Part shown: piece by piece, positions 1-7,161 of the stretch
Layout of the letters: each line of letters begins with the position of its first letter
Position numbering within the stretch: position 1 is the stretch's first letter
Made by a program: the position numbers and the translations under genes
The notes under the pieces: generated by a model
What the model was told of the DNA's origin: nothing
The model's input: the letters and a program-made list of their open reading frames with translations, nothing else
Database searches by the model: none
Origin: Bacillota bacterium
GTDB lineage: Bacteria; Bacillota; Bacilli; Alicyclobacillales; SLC66
Assembly (NCBI GenBank): GCA_021846145.1
Contig: JAJZCJ010000098.1
Coordinates: forward strand, 1-10,534
Direction: 5' to 3'
DNA: 10,534 nucleotides

Positions 1-216
1 TGCTTCTACCGACCATTGCAGGATGAACTGTTACATGCGAAAATAATGTCAATTGATGATGGCAACCTATTTTTTATTGGTAGTTCTAATTTTTCTCGTC
101 AGGCTTTTGACATTAATCATGAAGGGGATATGGAATTGTTGCACGTTGCGACATTTGGCCAACGGGTTGATCAAGACATTCAACATATGTTTGCACAGAG
201 CGGAGCGATCGCTTGA
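1..216 (+). CDS. Phospholipase D-superfamily protein, C-terminal fragment (5' end outside window)
   Basis: The reading frame is open from base 1, so this is the end of a longer gene. The visible 71 residues carry one HKD signature: His-Ala-Lys, four residues, Asp (HAKIMSID), followed by the Gly-Ser-Ser-Asn turn (FIGSSN). This is the second catalytic motif expected near the C-terminus of phospholipase D-fold enzymes. The family includes cardiolipin synthases, phospholipases and some nucleases, in which the motif His forms or resolves a phospho-enzyme intermediate. The following NFSRQAFDINHEGDMELL stretch resembles the 'I.. N.E..' segment after the second HKD motif in cardiolipin synthase-like proteins. 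Substrate cannot be told from the fragment. The stop lies three bases before the next start, so the two genes are probably translated from one transcript. An in-frame TTG at 16 is not a credible start because the motif and the open frame continue upstream. Confidence 0.8.
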   Translation, partial: CFYRPLQDELLHAKIMSIDDGNLFFIGSSNFSRQAFDINHEGDMELLHVATFGQRVDQDIQHMFAQSGAIA

Positions 217-219
217 ATA

Positions 220-768
220 ATGCACAAACAGTGGGGACAGTCCATTAAATTGCTGGATCATCGGTTAGAGTTGTTTTTGGCTCACTATCGAAAAAAGTCA
301 ATGGTGATGGATCGCTTATTGATATTTGTCGCTCGTTATGGCCCGGCAATGTTTTTTGTGGAGATGTTTTTATTAATCTTGTTTGCATCGAGTCTTTCCA
401 CTACGCGAAATCACGCCATACTAGCGGTTATTATTGCTGTATTAGCAGCCATCACTACTAAATTGACTGTGGATCCGATTGCTCATCGGATTAATCGCGT
501 TCGCCCTTTTGTAAGGTACCAGTATGAGCCGCTGGTGGCAAAAGCTGCTTTTGATCCGTCTTTTCCGTCTAATCATGCAGGTGGCGCATTGGCACTTGCG
601 ACTGTGCTTATTTATCAGTTTCCTGACGTCAGTGGGTTGACGCTGGGACTGGCATTGTTAATTCTGGTTTCCAGAGTGTACTCAGGACTTCATTATCTGA
701 CAGACCTCGTTGCTGGGGGGCTTGTGGGTATTGTTGTTGCGATGTTTTATTTGTGGTTAATTGGCTGA
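220..768 (+). CDS. PAP2-family membrane phosphatase, BcrC-like undecaprenyl-diphosphatase
   Basis: A 182-residue integral membrane protein of the PAP2 (type 2 phosphatidic acid phosphatase) superfamily. Hydrophobic segments lie around residues 40-60, 66-85, 120-133, 138-151 and 164-181. Active-site motifs are visible: an RPFV motif at 95-98, FPSNHA at 115-120 (Ser117, His119), and SR-x5-H-x3-D at 151-162 (Arg152, His158, Asp162), the last containing the nucleophilic His. The lysine of the classical KxxxxxxRP motif is absent, as I recall also for Bacillus BcrC, and the N-terminal layout resembles BcrC. BcrC-type enzymes dephosphorylate undecaprenyl diphosphate outside the membrane to recycle the cell-wall lipid carrier and give bacitracin tolerance. 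A phosphatidate or other lipid phosphatase is the main alternative. The start lies three bases after the upstream stop, and a GAGCGGAG stretch within the preceding gene may be the ribosome binding site. Confidence 0.83.
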   Translation: MHKQWGQSIKLLDHRLELFLAHYRKKSMVMDRLLIFVARYGPAMFFVEMFLLILFASSLSTTRNHAILAVIIAVLAAITTKLTVDPIAHRINRVRPFVRYQYEPLVAKAAFDPSFPSNHAGGALALATVLIYQFPDVSGLTLGLALLILVSRVYSGLHYLTDLVAGGLVGIVVAMFYLWLIG

Positions 769-814
769 CACTAAAGAATGATGAGAAAGCATGGGCTAAA
801 ATGGGGGACGTGCA

Positions 815-1162
815 ATGCGAGGAATTGTATTGGCCGTTGCAGCGATAGGATTTGGTGTGTTTTTGTCTGGGGGGACTACGATACAGGCATCATCATATAC
901 GATCAGTATTACAGATGAACGAATCATTCCTAATGCGATCACAGTTGCTGCTAGTCAAAAAACGCACCTGATCATTCATAATTTTGGGCGCAAAACTCAC
1001 AATTTCGTCATTCCTGATTTTTATATTTTCACACCTAATCTGCGGCCTCAACAGGGTACTACAGTTGAATTTGTGCCGGAAAAGACAGGCACTTTCAAGT
1101 TTTACTCTGATACTGGAGGGAAGCCTGAACCTGGGCTGGTGGGCACATTTCAGGTTCAGTAA
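815..1162 (+). CDS. Exported cupredoxin-fold protein lacking most copper ligands
   Basis: A 115-residue protein with a signal peptide-like N-terminus (Arg2, hydrophobic core about residues 4-18, likely cut near Ala25-Ser26). The rest is a single plastocyanin/cupredoxin-like beta domain. The THNFVIP segment (His62) fits the first copper-ligand strand. The end, GTFKFYSDTGGKPEPGLVGTF, aligns by eye with the C-terminal Cys-His-Met loop of type 1 copper proteins (YYCSVPGHKEAGMKGT-like). However, the ligand Cys is Ser98, the His is Lys103 and the Met is Leu108. A normal type 1 copper centre is therefore not expected. The protein may bind metal another way, be structural, or be a sensor or chaperone. 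Start: GGGGGA at 803-808, six bases before ATG. It sits 46 bases after the PAP2 gene and 31 before the transporter gene, same strand. Confidence 0.75.
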   Translation: MRGIVLAVAAIGFGVFLSGGTTIQASSYTISITDERIIPNAITVAASQKTHLIIHNFGRKTHNFVIPDFYIFTPNLRPQQGTTVEFVPEKTGTFKFYSDTGGKPEPGLVGTFQVQ

Positions 1163-1193
1163 ATTTGAATAATCAACAAGAGAGAAGACTGAC

Positions 1194-2132
1194 ATGTTGA
1201 ATGCAAACCGGGTAAAAACTGAATTCATGTTGTTTCTGGTCGTCATTATTTGGGGAGCCAATTATACGGTTGGCAAATTTGGTGTTGCGCAGCTTTCACC
1301 TCAGTGGTTTACGTTGCTCCGTTTTTTAATTGCGACTCCCTTGATGTTGCTCTTGACGCGATGGCGAGAAAAAACGTGGGTTATTCCACGTAAATATTGG
1401 GGGCGACTGATTTCCTCAGGCTTGATTGGCATTAGCCTCTATCAAACCATGTTTATGCTAAGTGTAAAATACAGTACTGCGACGGACGCCGCGCTACTTA
1501 TCAGTTTATCCCCTATCTTCACGGCTATCTTGGGGCCGATATTTGGTCAGGAACGATTGAATCTGAAAGGATTTATCGGTGCTGCAATTGCGTTTATTGG
1601 TGCTGCAATGGTGATCTTGTTGGGTGCGTCATACAACAATATCACGCCCCATGCCATGCTCGGCGCTGTGGCAGGATTTATAGCTGCTATTCTTTGGGGG
1701 GTATATCCGCTTGTAGCTAGTCCTTTAGTCAAGGTGTATAGTTCACTGCGCGTCACCGCATGGTCTGGTGTTGTTGGCGTGGTGGGGCTAATACTTATGA
1801 TTTGGTGGTTTCCTACGCCAGTGACATTTCAGATCTCTCTGTCTGCGTGGTTGTCTATTCTGTATGCGGCTCTACCAGTTACGGTATTTGGCCTTGTTGC
1901 ATGGTATGATGGAATAAGCAAGATGGGCTCTCATGCAGTTATGGTGTACATGTTTTCGATTCCTGTGGCCGCGATGTTGACTGCCTATTTTGCGATTCGT
2001 GAATCAATACATTTAGGTCAAATTATTGGTGCCGTGATTATTTTTGTAGGTACTGTCCTGCTTAGGTCACAATCCTCTCATGCTGCAACAAAAGCAGGAC
2101 AGAATCTCTCTACAAAGAGTGAATCAACCTAA
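1194..2132 (+). CDS. EamA-family (drug/metabolite transporter superfamily) permease
   Basis: A 312-residue polytopic membrane protein with the two tandem EamA repeats of about five helices each (roughly residues 11-142 and 152-293). The first begins with a characteristic IIWGANYTVGKFG segment and LRFLIATPLMLLL. The first repeat ends with ALLISLSPIFTAILGPIF...GFIGAAIAFIGAAMVIL. The second repeat repeats the pattern, with FSIPVAAMLTAYFAIRE and GQIIGAVIIFVGTVLL near its end. The short hydrophilic C-terminus is Ser/Thr/Lys rich. Members export amino acids, metabolites or drugs across the cytoplasmic membrane, usually by proton exchange. The substrate cannot be assigned from sequence. The ribosome binding site is weak (AGAGAGAAG, about seven bases before ATG), suggesting read-through from the upstream genes. 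The last nine bases overlap the 3' end of the convergent HIT gene, so there is no room for an intergenic terminator. Confidence 0.88.
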   Translation: MLNANRVKTEFMLFLVVIIWGANYTVGKFGVAQLSPQWFTLLRFLIATPLMLLLTRWREKTWVIPRKYWGRLISSGLIGISLYQTMFMLSVKYSTATDAALLISLSPIFTAILGPIFGQERLNLKGFIGAAIAFIGAAMVILLGASYNNITPHAMLGAVAGFIAAILWGVYPLVASPLVKVYSSLRVTAWSGVVGVVGLILMIWWFPTPVTFQISLSAWLSILYAALPVTVFGLVAWYDGISKMGSHAVMVYMFSIPVAAMLTAYFAIRESIHLGQIIGAVIIFVGTVLLRSQSSHAATKAGQNLSTKSEST

Positions 2133-2465
2133 TTTGATGTCTAAGTCACGCCCGCCAATCACATGGTAATGCAAGTGAAATACTGATTGCCCGGCTGTTT
2201 TTCCTTTATTGGTGACTACTCTAAAACCTGTATTTGCAATGCCTGTTACACGTGCGACTTCCTGAATGGCATGATTTAACTCCACGATGAGTGCTGTATC
2301 TGTGCTTGGTAGTTCCATTAATGAATCGTAGTGAGTTTTCGGGATGATCAGCACGTGCACTGGAGCCACTTTATTAATATCCTCAAAAGCAATGACATAT
2401 TGGGATTCATAAATCTTTTTTGATGGTAGTTCGCCGTGAACAATTTTACAAAATACACAATCCAT
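2124..2465 (-). CDS. HIT-family protein (HinT-like purine nucleoside phosphoramidase / nucleotide hydrolase)
   Basis: A 113-residue histidine-triad protein. The N-terminus MDCVFCKIVHGELPSKKIYE is typical of the Hint branch, with a CxxC (Cys3, Cys6) that can bind zinc. The active-site His-x-His-x-His sequence HLHYHVI is at residues 97-103, and the middle His99 is the expected nucleophile. The preceding NKGKTAGQSVF and following GGRDLD also match the family. These cytosolic homodimers hydrolyse AMP-lysine or other nucleoside phosphoramidates in vitro; the physiological role is uncertain. The start is placed at 2465 because an AAAGGCGG ribosome binding site (2473-2480) lies seven bases upstream. 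A longer frame with an ATG at 2483 would put this site inside the coding region. The 3' end overlaps the convergent transporter gene by nine bases, and it is divergent from the aminotransferase gene. Confidence 0.93.
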   Translation of the reverse strand: MDCVFCKIVHGELPSKKIYESQYVIAFEDINKVAPVHVLIIPKTHYDSLMELPSTDTALIVELNHAIQEVARVTGIANTGFRVVTNKGKTAGQSVFHLHYHVIGGRDLDIKLG

Positions 2466-2472
2466 GTTATTA

Positions 2473-2480
2473 CCGCCTTT
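2473..2480 (-). promoter_or_regulatory. Ribosome binding site of the HIT gene (decides the start)
   Basis: On the minus strand the sequence reads AAAGGCGG, followed by seven bases and the ATG at 2465. It supports the 113-residue start rather than the upstream in-frame ATG at 2483, which has no comparable site. Confidence 0.75.
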
Positions 2481-2535
2481 CATTATTGAATAAGACTTTA
2501 GTAAAAATCATACCAAAGGAGAGGGGATTAGCCAA

Positions 2536-3423
2536 ATGGCAAATAGATCATCGTTAGAAGGGATAGAGTGGGGTGAGGGTGTGGCTTATGCGCGAGGGAG
2601 GTTTGTACATCCCAGCGAATCTGTAATACCGATTGATGATCGCGCGCATCAGTTTGGGGATGGCATCTACGAAGTGATTCGCGTCCTTCACGGACGACCA
2701 CTGTTAATTGATTATCACATGGAGCGTTTTGAAAAAAGTGCGCGCGCGATTAACCTGCGCAAAGATCGCTCGATGAGTGATCTGCGCAACTTGGTGATAG
2801 AGGCGATGGAGCGAGCAGATTTGCCTGATGCGCAAGTGTATTTTCAATTATCGCGCGGAATTGCTAGGCGAGAACACGGATTCCCAGATGTGCCAAGTCA
2901 TTTATCGCTGACTGTTCGTCCACTTGATGATGCTAAGTTTCACGCGGTACGGCAACATGGTTTAAAAGTGATGTGGACGGAAGATGTGAGGTGGAAATAC
3001 TGTTACATAAAGTCACTTAATTTACTCCCCAATGTGATGGCGAAGCAGGCTGCGCTAGATGCGGGTTATCAAGATGCAATTTTTGTGCGGGATGGCCTTG
3101 TAACAGAGTGCACAAGTAGCAACATCGCGATAGTGAGTGGCGGTATCGTGTATACACATCCTGCAAATGAGAGAGTGCTGCACGGAGTGACTCGGCGTTT
3201 TGCACTTGAATATTTACGCAACGTGGGAGTAGAAGTCCGGGAAGAAGTATTCACTGTCGATGACCTATTGCAAGCGGATGAGGTGTTTACCATGAGCACG
3301 ATTACAGAATTTGCGCCGGTTGTCGAAGTGGAAGGGCGCAAAGTAGGGCTGCGAGCAACATCTCAAGATAGTGTATTAAGGCGACTGCAAGCTGCTTATC
3401 GGGAAAACGTACGTCAAGATTAA
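2536..3423 (+). CDS. dat: D-amino acid aminotransferase (class IV PLP aminotransferase)
   Basis: A 295-residue fold-type IV PLP enzyme that interconverts D-alanine and D-glutamate with their 2-oxo acids, supplying D-amino acids for peptidoglycan. The catalytic lysine is Lys159 in YIKSLNLLPNV, and Glu191 in VTECTSSN is the residue that contacts the PLP pyridine nitrogen. Tyr45 (FGDGIYEVIRV) and the RxH pair Arg112/His114 (SRGIARREHGFP) match the substrate-carboxylate trap of Bacillus D-AAT. This favours D-AAT over branched-chain aminotransferase or aminodeoxychorismate lyase. All landmarks are shifted by 14 residues relative to the well-known Bacillus enzyme because of a longer N-terminus. The start is supported by AAAGGAG at 2515-2521, about 14 bases before ATG, with a continuing GAGGGG; the spacing is a little long. 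It is followed by the fad operon after 90 bases; no terminator is visible between them. Confidence 0.9.
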   Translation: MANRSSLEGIEWGEGVAYARGRFVHPSESVIPIDDRAHQFGDGIYEVIRVLHGRPLLIDYHMERFEKSARAINLRKDRSMSDLRNLVIEAMERADLPDAQVYFQLSRGIARREHGFPDVPSHLSLTVRPLDDAKFHAVRQHGLKVMWTEDVRWKYCYIKSLNLLPNVMAKQAALDAGYQDAIFVRDGLVTECTSSNIAIVSGGIVYTHPANERVLHGVTRRFALEYLRNVGVEVREEVFTVDDLLQADEVFTMSTITEFAPVVEVEGRKVGLRATSQDSVLRRLQAAYRENVRQD

Positions 3424-3427
3424 AAGA

Positions 3428-3445
3428 ACATTGACCAATCAGTCA
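3428..3445 (+). promoter_or_regulatory. Candidate FadR-type (TetR family) operator upstream of fadN
   Basis: The 18 bases ACATTGACCAATCAGTCA fit the spaced palindrome TGANTGANNNNTCANTCA, recalled as the core of the Bacillus subtilis FadR site. The right half is perfect (TCAGTCA) and the left half matches at four of six fixed positions. Ten of twelve fixed positions agree. It starts five bases after the aminotransferase stop and overlaps a TTGACC hexamer that could serve as a -35 box, as expected for repression by occlusion and relief by long-chain acyl-CoA. The regulator itself is not in the window, so the identity of the binding protein is inferred. Confidence 0.5.
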
Positions 3446-3459
3446 AAAAATGATATCTA
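3431..3459 (+). promoter_or_regulatory. Possible fadN promoter
   Basis: TTGACC (3431-3436) is a good -35 match. At a 17-base spacing the hexamer is TATCTA (3454-3459), only three of six matches to TATAAT, so the -10 assignment is weak. The AT-rich stretch continues to about 3467. The placement is attractive mainly because the operator-like palindrome overlaps the -35. Confidence 0.35.
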
Positions 3460-3497
3460 ATTAATAGTGACTCTGATATCATAGATGTCAGGATATG

Positions 3498-3504
3498 AAG
3501 GAGG
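3498..3504 (+). promoter_or_regulatory. Ribosome binding site of fadN (decides the start)
   Basis: A full AAGGAGG lies nine bases before GTG at 3514. The in-frame TTG at 3505 directly abuts this site and cannot be used, so GTG 3514 is the start. Confidence 0.85.
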
Positions 3505-3513
3505 TTGATTGGT

Positions 3514-5907
3514 GTGCGACCGATTCGGCGTGTGGCCGTTTTAGGTTCAGGAGTAATGGGTGCTGCGATTGCGGGTCATCTTGCCAATGTGGGCATTCCT
3601 AGCCTACTCTTGGATATAGTGCCAAGAGAATTGACACCTGAGGAGCAAAAGCAAGGCTTGTCGCTTGATCACCGTGTGGTGCGAAATCGTATAAGTCAGG
3701 CTGGTAAGTCAGGATTATTTAAGGCAAAGCCAGCACCACTGTATCACACTGAATTAGCTGATCTGATTGAAGTGGGCAATTTTGATGATGATTTTGCCCG
3801 AATTAATGAGTGTGACTGGATCATTGAAGTGGTAGTTGAGAATTTGGCAGTAAAGCAAAGTGTGTTAGCTCGTGTAGATGAGAATCGTTCGCTTGGTTCG
3901 ATCGTCAGTTCCAATACTTCTGGCGTGTCTATTGGGGCCATGTCTGTGGGAAGATCAGATGATTTTTTACAGCATTTTTTAGGAACGCACTTTTTTAACC
4001 CACCTCGTTACATGAAGCTATTGGAAATTATTCCGACATCGCATACGCATCCGGAAATCATTGCTGGGATGCGAGAATTTGCGGAGGTGGTGCTAGGCAA
4101 GGGTGTAGTGGTAGCAAAAGACACCCCTAATTTTATCGCCAATCGCATTGGTACTTACGGTTTACTTGTGACTTTACAGGAAATGAGCAAAACAAAATTT
4201 GGTGTTGATGAAGTTGATTTGTTAACAGGGCCTGTGTTAGGGCGACCCAAGAGTGCAACTTTTCGCACGTTGGATATTGTCGGACTAGATACATTTGTTC
4301 ACGTTGCACGTAACGTCTATGAGAATACGAGTGATCCAGAAGAACAATCTGTGTTTGACGTACCTTCTGAACTGTTACAGATGGTGGACAAAGGTTGGAT
4401 CGGCGATAAACGTGGTCAAGGATTTTTCAAGCGAGAAAAGACGGGGAATGGCCGTGAAATTCTAGCACTGGATTTGACGACGATGGACTATCGCCCACGC
4501 CGCAAGTTAGCTTCCGCGTCTTTTGAAGCGGCACGAAATGCCGCTAATTCAAATGATAAATTGAAAGCGCTTGTCTATGGCAAAGATGCAGCGGGACAGT
4601 TTATTTGGAACGTGTTAAAACGCGTGTTGCTCTATAGTGCCAATATGTTAGGCCAGATTGCGGATACTGTTACAGACATTGACGATGCGATGAAGTGGGG
4701 CTTTAACTGGGAACTTGGCCCTTTTGAAACTTGGGATGCTATTGGCGTGGAGAAGTCTGTCAAGCGGATGCAAGAAGAGGGAGAGGTTATTCCTGTTGTT
4801 GTGCTTGATTTGCTAAAATCAGCAAAATCTTTTTATGATCACAGCAAACCTGGGTACCGAGTGTATTTTAATGGTGACGGGTTGAAGACAGATCCTCGGG
4901 ATGAGCGAAAGATTGACCTTGTTGCGCGTAAAGAAAGTGGCAAGAAGGTGTTTGGTAACAATGGCGCTAGTTTGATTGACCTTGGTGATGGGGTGGCATG
5001 CCTTGAGCTTCATTCACCTAAGCAGGCGATTGGTGCTGACATCATAAACATGATGTTCAAGTCTGCAGATGAGGTAGAAAAGAACTTTGAAGCCCTCGTC
5101 ATTGGCAGTGAAGCGGTCAACTTTTCTGTAGGTGCCAATCTGATGCTCATGTTGATGGAAGCACAGGATGAGAACTGGGATGAGATTAGCTTAGTGATCA
5201 AGCAGTTCCAGCATGCTAACATGCGAATGAAGTATTTGCAAAAGCCAGTGATTGCAGCGCCGTACGGACTGACGTTAGGTGGCGGTGCAGAGGTGGCTTT
5301 ATCTACGCACTCTGTGCAAGCTGCCGCGGAGACTTACATGGGGCTTGTCGAAGTCGGCGTTGGTTTGATTCCTGGTGGTGGCGGCAATAAGGAACTATTG
5401 ATTCGGATGATGGAAATGGTGCCAGATGGCGTGGATATACCGGTGATGCCGCTTGTGCAGCGGGCTTTTGAGACGATTGCGCTGGCAAAAGTTTCGACAA
5501 GTGCAAGGGAAGCGCAGAAACTAGGACATTTGCGTGCAACAGACTCCGTGACAGTTGGCCGCGATTACTTACTGTACGATGCCAAGCAAAAGGCTTTGCA
5601 AATGGCAAAAAACTTTGTGCCAAAAACCCCCACAGTCGTAAAGGTACAAGGAGAAAATGGTGCCGCACTTTTGAAAATCGGCGTTTTTGGTATGAAAAAG
5701 AGTGGCTATCTTAGCGATCATGACGAAAAAATCGCTAAACACTTGATTCGTGTACTGACCGGTGGCACCGCCGTCGCAGGCACTGTAGTAAGCGAAGAAT
5801 ACCTGCTTGATCTGGAGAGGGAAGCTTTCTTGTCGCTTATCGGTGAGCCAAAAACACAAGCGCGTATGCAACACATGCTGCAAAAAGGGAAACCCCTACG
5901 CAATTAA
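3514..5907 (+). CDS. fadN: 3-hydroxyacyl-CoA dehydrogenase / enoyl-CoA hydratase fusion, FadN
   Basis: A 797-residue beta-oxidation enzyme, close to the roughly 790 residues of Bacillus FadN. The N-terminal NAD-binding Rossmann motif is GSGVMG (11-16). NTSGVSI and THFFNPP, with catalytic His159, identify the L-3-hydroxyacyl-CoA dehydrogenase domain. A C-terminal dehydrogenase domain follows to about residue 450. From about residue 485 a crotonase-fold domain appears: an oxyanion-hole segment FSVGANL near 540, KPVIAAPYGLTLGGGAEVAL with Glu593, and GLVEVGVGLIPGGGG with Glu613. The two glutamates are 20 apart, as in enoyl-CoA hydratase (Glu144/Glu164), so the hydratase active site looks intact. 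The domain order (dehydrogenase first) is the reverse of proteobacterial FadB. The protein hydrates trans-2-enoyl-CoA and oxidises 3-hydroxyacyl-CoA to 3-ketoacyl-CoA in the cytosol, feeding FadA encoded 33 bases downstream. GTG start. Confidence 0.95.
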   Translation: MRPIRRVAVLGSGVMGAAIAGHLANVGIPSLLLDIVPRELTPEEQKQGLSLDHRVVRNRISQAGKSGLFKAKPAPLYHTELADLIEVGNFDDDFARINECDWIIEVVVENLAVKQSVLARVDENRSLGSIVSSNTSGVSIGAMSVGRSDDFLQHFLGTHFFNPPRYMKLLEIIPTSHTHPEIIAGMREFAEVVLGKGVVVAKDTPNFIANRIGTYGLLVTLQEMSKTKFGVDEVDLLTGPVLGRPKSATFRTLDIVGLDTFVHVARNVYENTSDPEEQSVFDVPSELLQMVDKGWIGDKRGQGFFKREKTGNGREILALDLTTMDYRPRRKLASASFEAARNAANSNDKLKALVYGKDAAGQFIWNVLKRVLLYSANMLGQIADTVTDIDDAMKWGFNWELGPFETWDAIGVEKSVKRMQEEGEVIPVVVLDLLKSAKSFYDHSKPGYRVYFNGDGLKTDPRDERKIDLVARKESGKKVFGNNGASLIDLGDGVACLELHSPKQAIGADIINMMFKSADEVEKNFEALVIGSEAVNFSVGANLMLMLMEAQDENWDEISLVIKQFQHANMRMKYLQKPVIAAPYGLTLGGGAEVALSTHSVQAAAETYMGLVEVGVGLIPGGGGNKELLIRMMEMVPDGVDIPVMPLVQRAFETIALAKVSTSAREAQKLGHLRATDSVTVGRDYLLYDAKQKALQMAKNFVPKTPTVVKVQGENGAALLKIGVFGMKKSGYLSDHDEKIAKHLIRVLTGGTAVAGTVVSEEYLLDLEREAFLSLIGEPKTQARMQHMLQKGKPLRN

Positions 5908-5940
5908 TCATAAATATGCTAGCAAAAGGAGGTTAACGCG

Positions 5941-7119
5941 ATGAAAGAAGCAGTGATCGTGGCGATGGGACGCAGTGCCATTGGTAGGGCTGGCAAAGGC
6001 TCGCTGCGTCAGACACGTCCGGACGATTACGGTGCAGCCGTACTCGAAGGTGTGATCAAGCGTGTGTCGCAATTGGATCCGGCACTTATTGAGGACCTAA
6101 TCATCGGTTGTGCTACACCAGAAGCAGAACAAGGGATGAACATGGCGCGAATTATCGCTTTGCGTGCAGGTCTGCCCACAACAGTCGCAGGGATGACTGT
6201 CAATCGCTTTTGCAGTTCTGGATTGCAGACGATTGCCATTGCCGCACAGGCTATTCAGACAGGCATGAGCGAGGTGCTGGTAGCCGGTGGCGTAGAAAGC
6301 ATGAGTCGGTTGCCGATGGGTGGCTATAACATTTCACCAAACCCACACTTGGCTGAACACTATCCTGAATCATACATGTCGATGGGTCATACCGCCGAAG
6401 AAGTAGCGAGAAGATTCCAGATATCGCGTGCGGAACAAGACGAATTTGCCCTGCGCAGTCATCAAAAGGCAGCAGCGGCGATTGATGGTGGAAAGTTTAA
6501 GGATGAAATCATCCCCCTTGACATCACTCTCTCCGATACTGATGAAAATGGTCGACCGCGTTCTAAACAGTTCATTTTTGATACAGATGAAGGAGTGCGC
6601 AAGGATACATCGCTAGAAGCATTGGCAAAACTAAAGCCAGCATTTAACGTCACAGGTAGCGTTACGGCAGGCAATTCGTCGCAAACAAGCGATGGTGCGG
6701 CTGCACTTGTCATGATGTCTGCTGATCGCGCGGAGAAAGAAGGTTTGAAGCCTTTAGGAATATTTCGTTCCTTCGCGGTGGCGGGGGTTGATCCTGACAT
6801 CATGGGCATTGGGCCTGTCGCAGCTGTACCAAAAGCACTACAAAAGGCTGGTTTAACAATGGCTGATATGGATGTCATCGAATTGAATGAGGCATTTGCT
6901 TCCCAGTCTCTATATGTCATAAGAGAACTAGGAATGGACCTTGACAAGGTGAATGTCAATGGCGGCGCTATTGCGCTTGGACATCCTCTTGGCTGCACAG
7001 GTTCGAGGCAAACAGTCACACTTTTAAATGAACTACAACGTCGCGATGGACGTTATGGTCTGGTGACGATGTGCATCGGCGGTGGCATGGGAGCGGCGGG
7101 CGTGTTTGAGCGCGTTTAA
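5941..7119 (+). CDS. fadA: Acetyl-CoA acyltransferase (3-ketoacyl-CoA thiolase), FadA
   Basis: A 392-residue thiolase of normal family length. It cleaves 3-ketoacyl-CoA with CoA to acetyl-CoA and a shortened acyl-CoA, the last step of the beta-oxidation cycle. The nucleophilic cysteine is Cys91 in [10 protein letters not shown]. The C-terminal catalytic residues are His348 in [10 protein letters not shown] and Cys378 in [11 protein letters not shown]. Other family segments are [12 protein letters not shown], a substrate-loop region near 210-250 with [15 protein letters not shown], and ELNEAFASQ. The start has an AAAGGAGG at 5926-5933, seven bases before ATG. It lies between fadN and fadE with gaps of 33 and 42 bases and no terminator, so all three are one operon. 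A biosynthetic acetoacetyl-CoA thiolase is the alternative from family similarity alone, but the context argues for FadA. Confidence 0.95.
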   Translation: MKEAVIVAMGRSAIGRAGKGSLRQTRPDDYGAAVLEGVIKRVSQLDPALIEDLIIGCATPEAEQGMNMARIIALRAGLPTTVAGMTVNRFCSSGLQTIAIAAQAIQTGMSEVLVAGGVESMSRLPMGGYNISPNPHLAEHYPESYMSMGHTAEEVARRFQISRAEQDEFALRSHQKAAAAIDGGKFKDEIIPLDITLSDTDENGRPRSKQFIFDTDEGVRKDTSLEALAKLKPAFNVTGSVTAGNSSQTSDGAAALVMMSADRAEKEGLKPLGIFRSFAVAGVDPDIMGIGPVAAVPKALQKAGLTMADMDVIELNEAFASQSLYVIRELGMDLDKVNVNGGAIALGHPLGCTGSRQTVTLLNELQRRDGRYGLVTMCIGGGMGAAGVFERV

Positions 7120-7161
7120 TCATGGGTTTACCAGCATTGATGAAATGAGAGGAGCTAATAA

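Noticed and set aside
893..1261. Minus-strand frame opposite the cupredoxin-fold gene
   Set aside because: The plus-strand product has a signal peptide, a recognisable fold and a ribosome binding site. The antisense frame has none of these.
3431..3446. TTGAC-N6-GTCAA as an intrinsic terminator of dat
   Set aside because: The stem is only five pairs with low GC and is followed by A residues, not T. It fits better as a protein-binding palindrome.
3451..3481. Repeated TGATATC at 3451-3457 and 3474-3480 as a regulatory direct repeat
   Set aside because: Each is a short AT-rich hexamer palindrome plus one base. With only two copies and no known binding family this is not above chance in this AT-rich gap.
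3505..3513. TTG start for fadN at 3505
   Set aside because: It touches the AAGGAGG site with no spacer. GTG 3514 has a nine-base spacer.
6462..7019. Long minus-strand frame opposite fadA (185 codons)
   Set aside because: It mirrors the codon pattern of fadA on the other strand, has low-complexity Ser/Ala/Pro content, no ribosome binding site and no recognisable domain.
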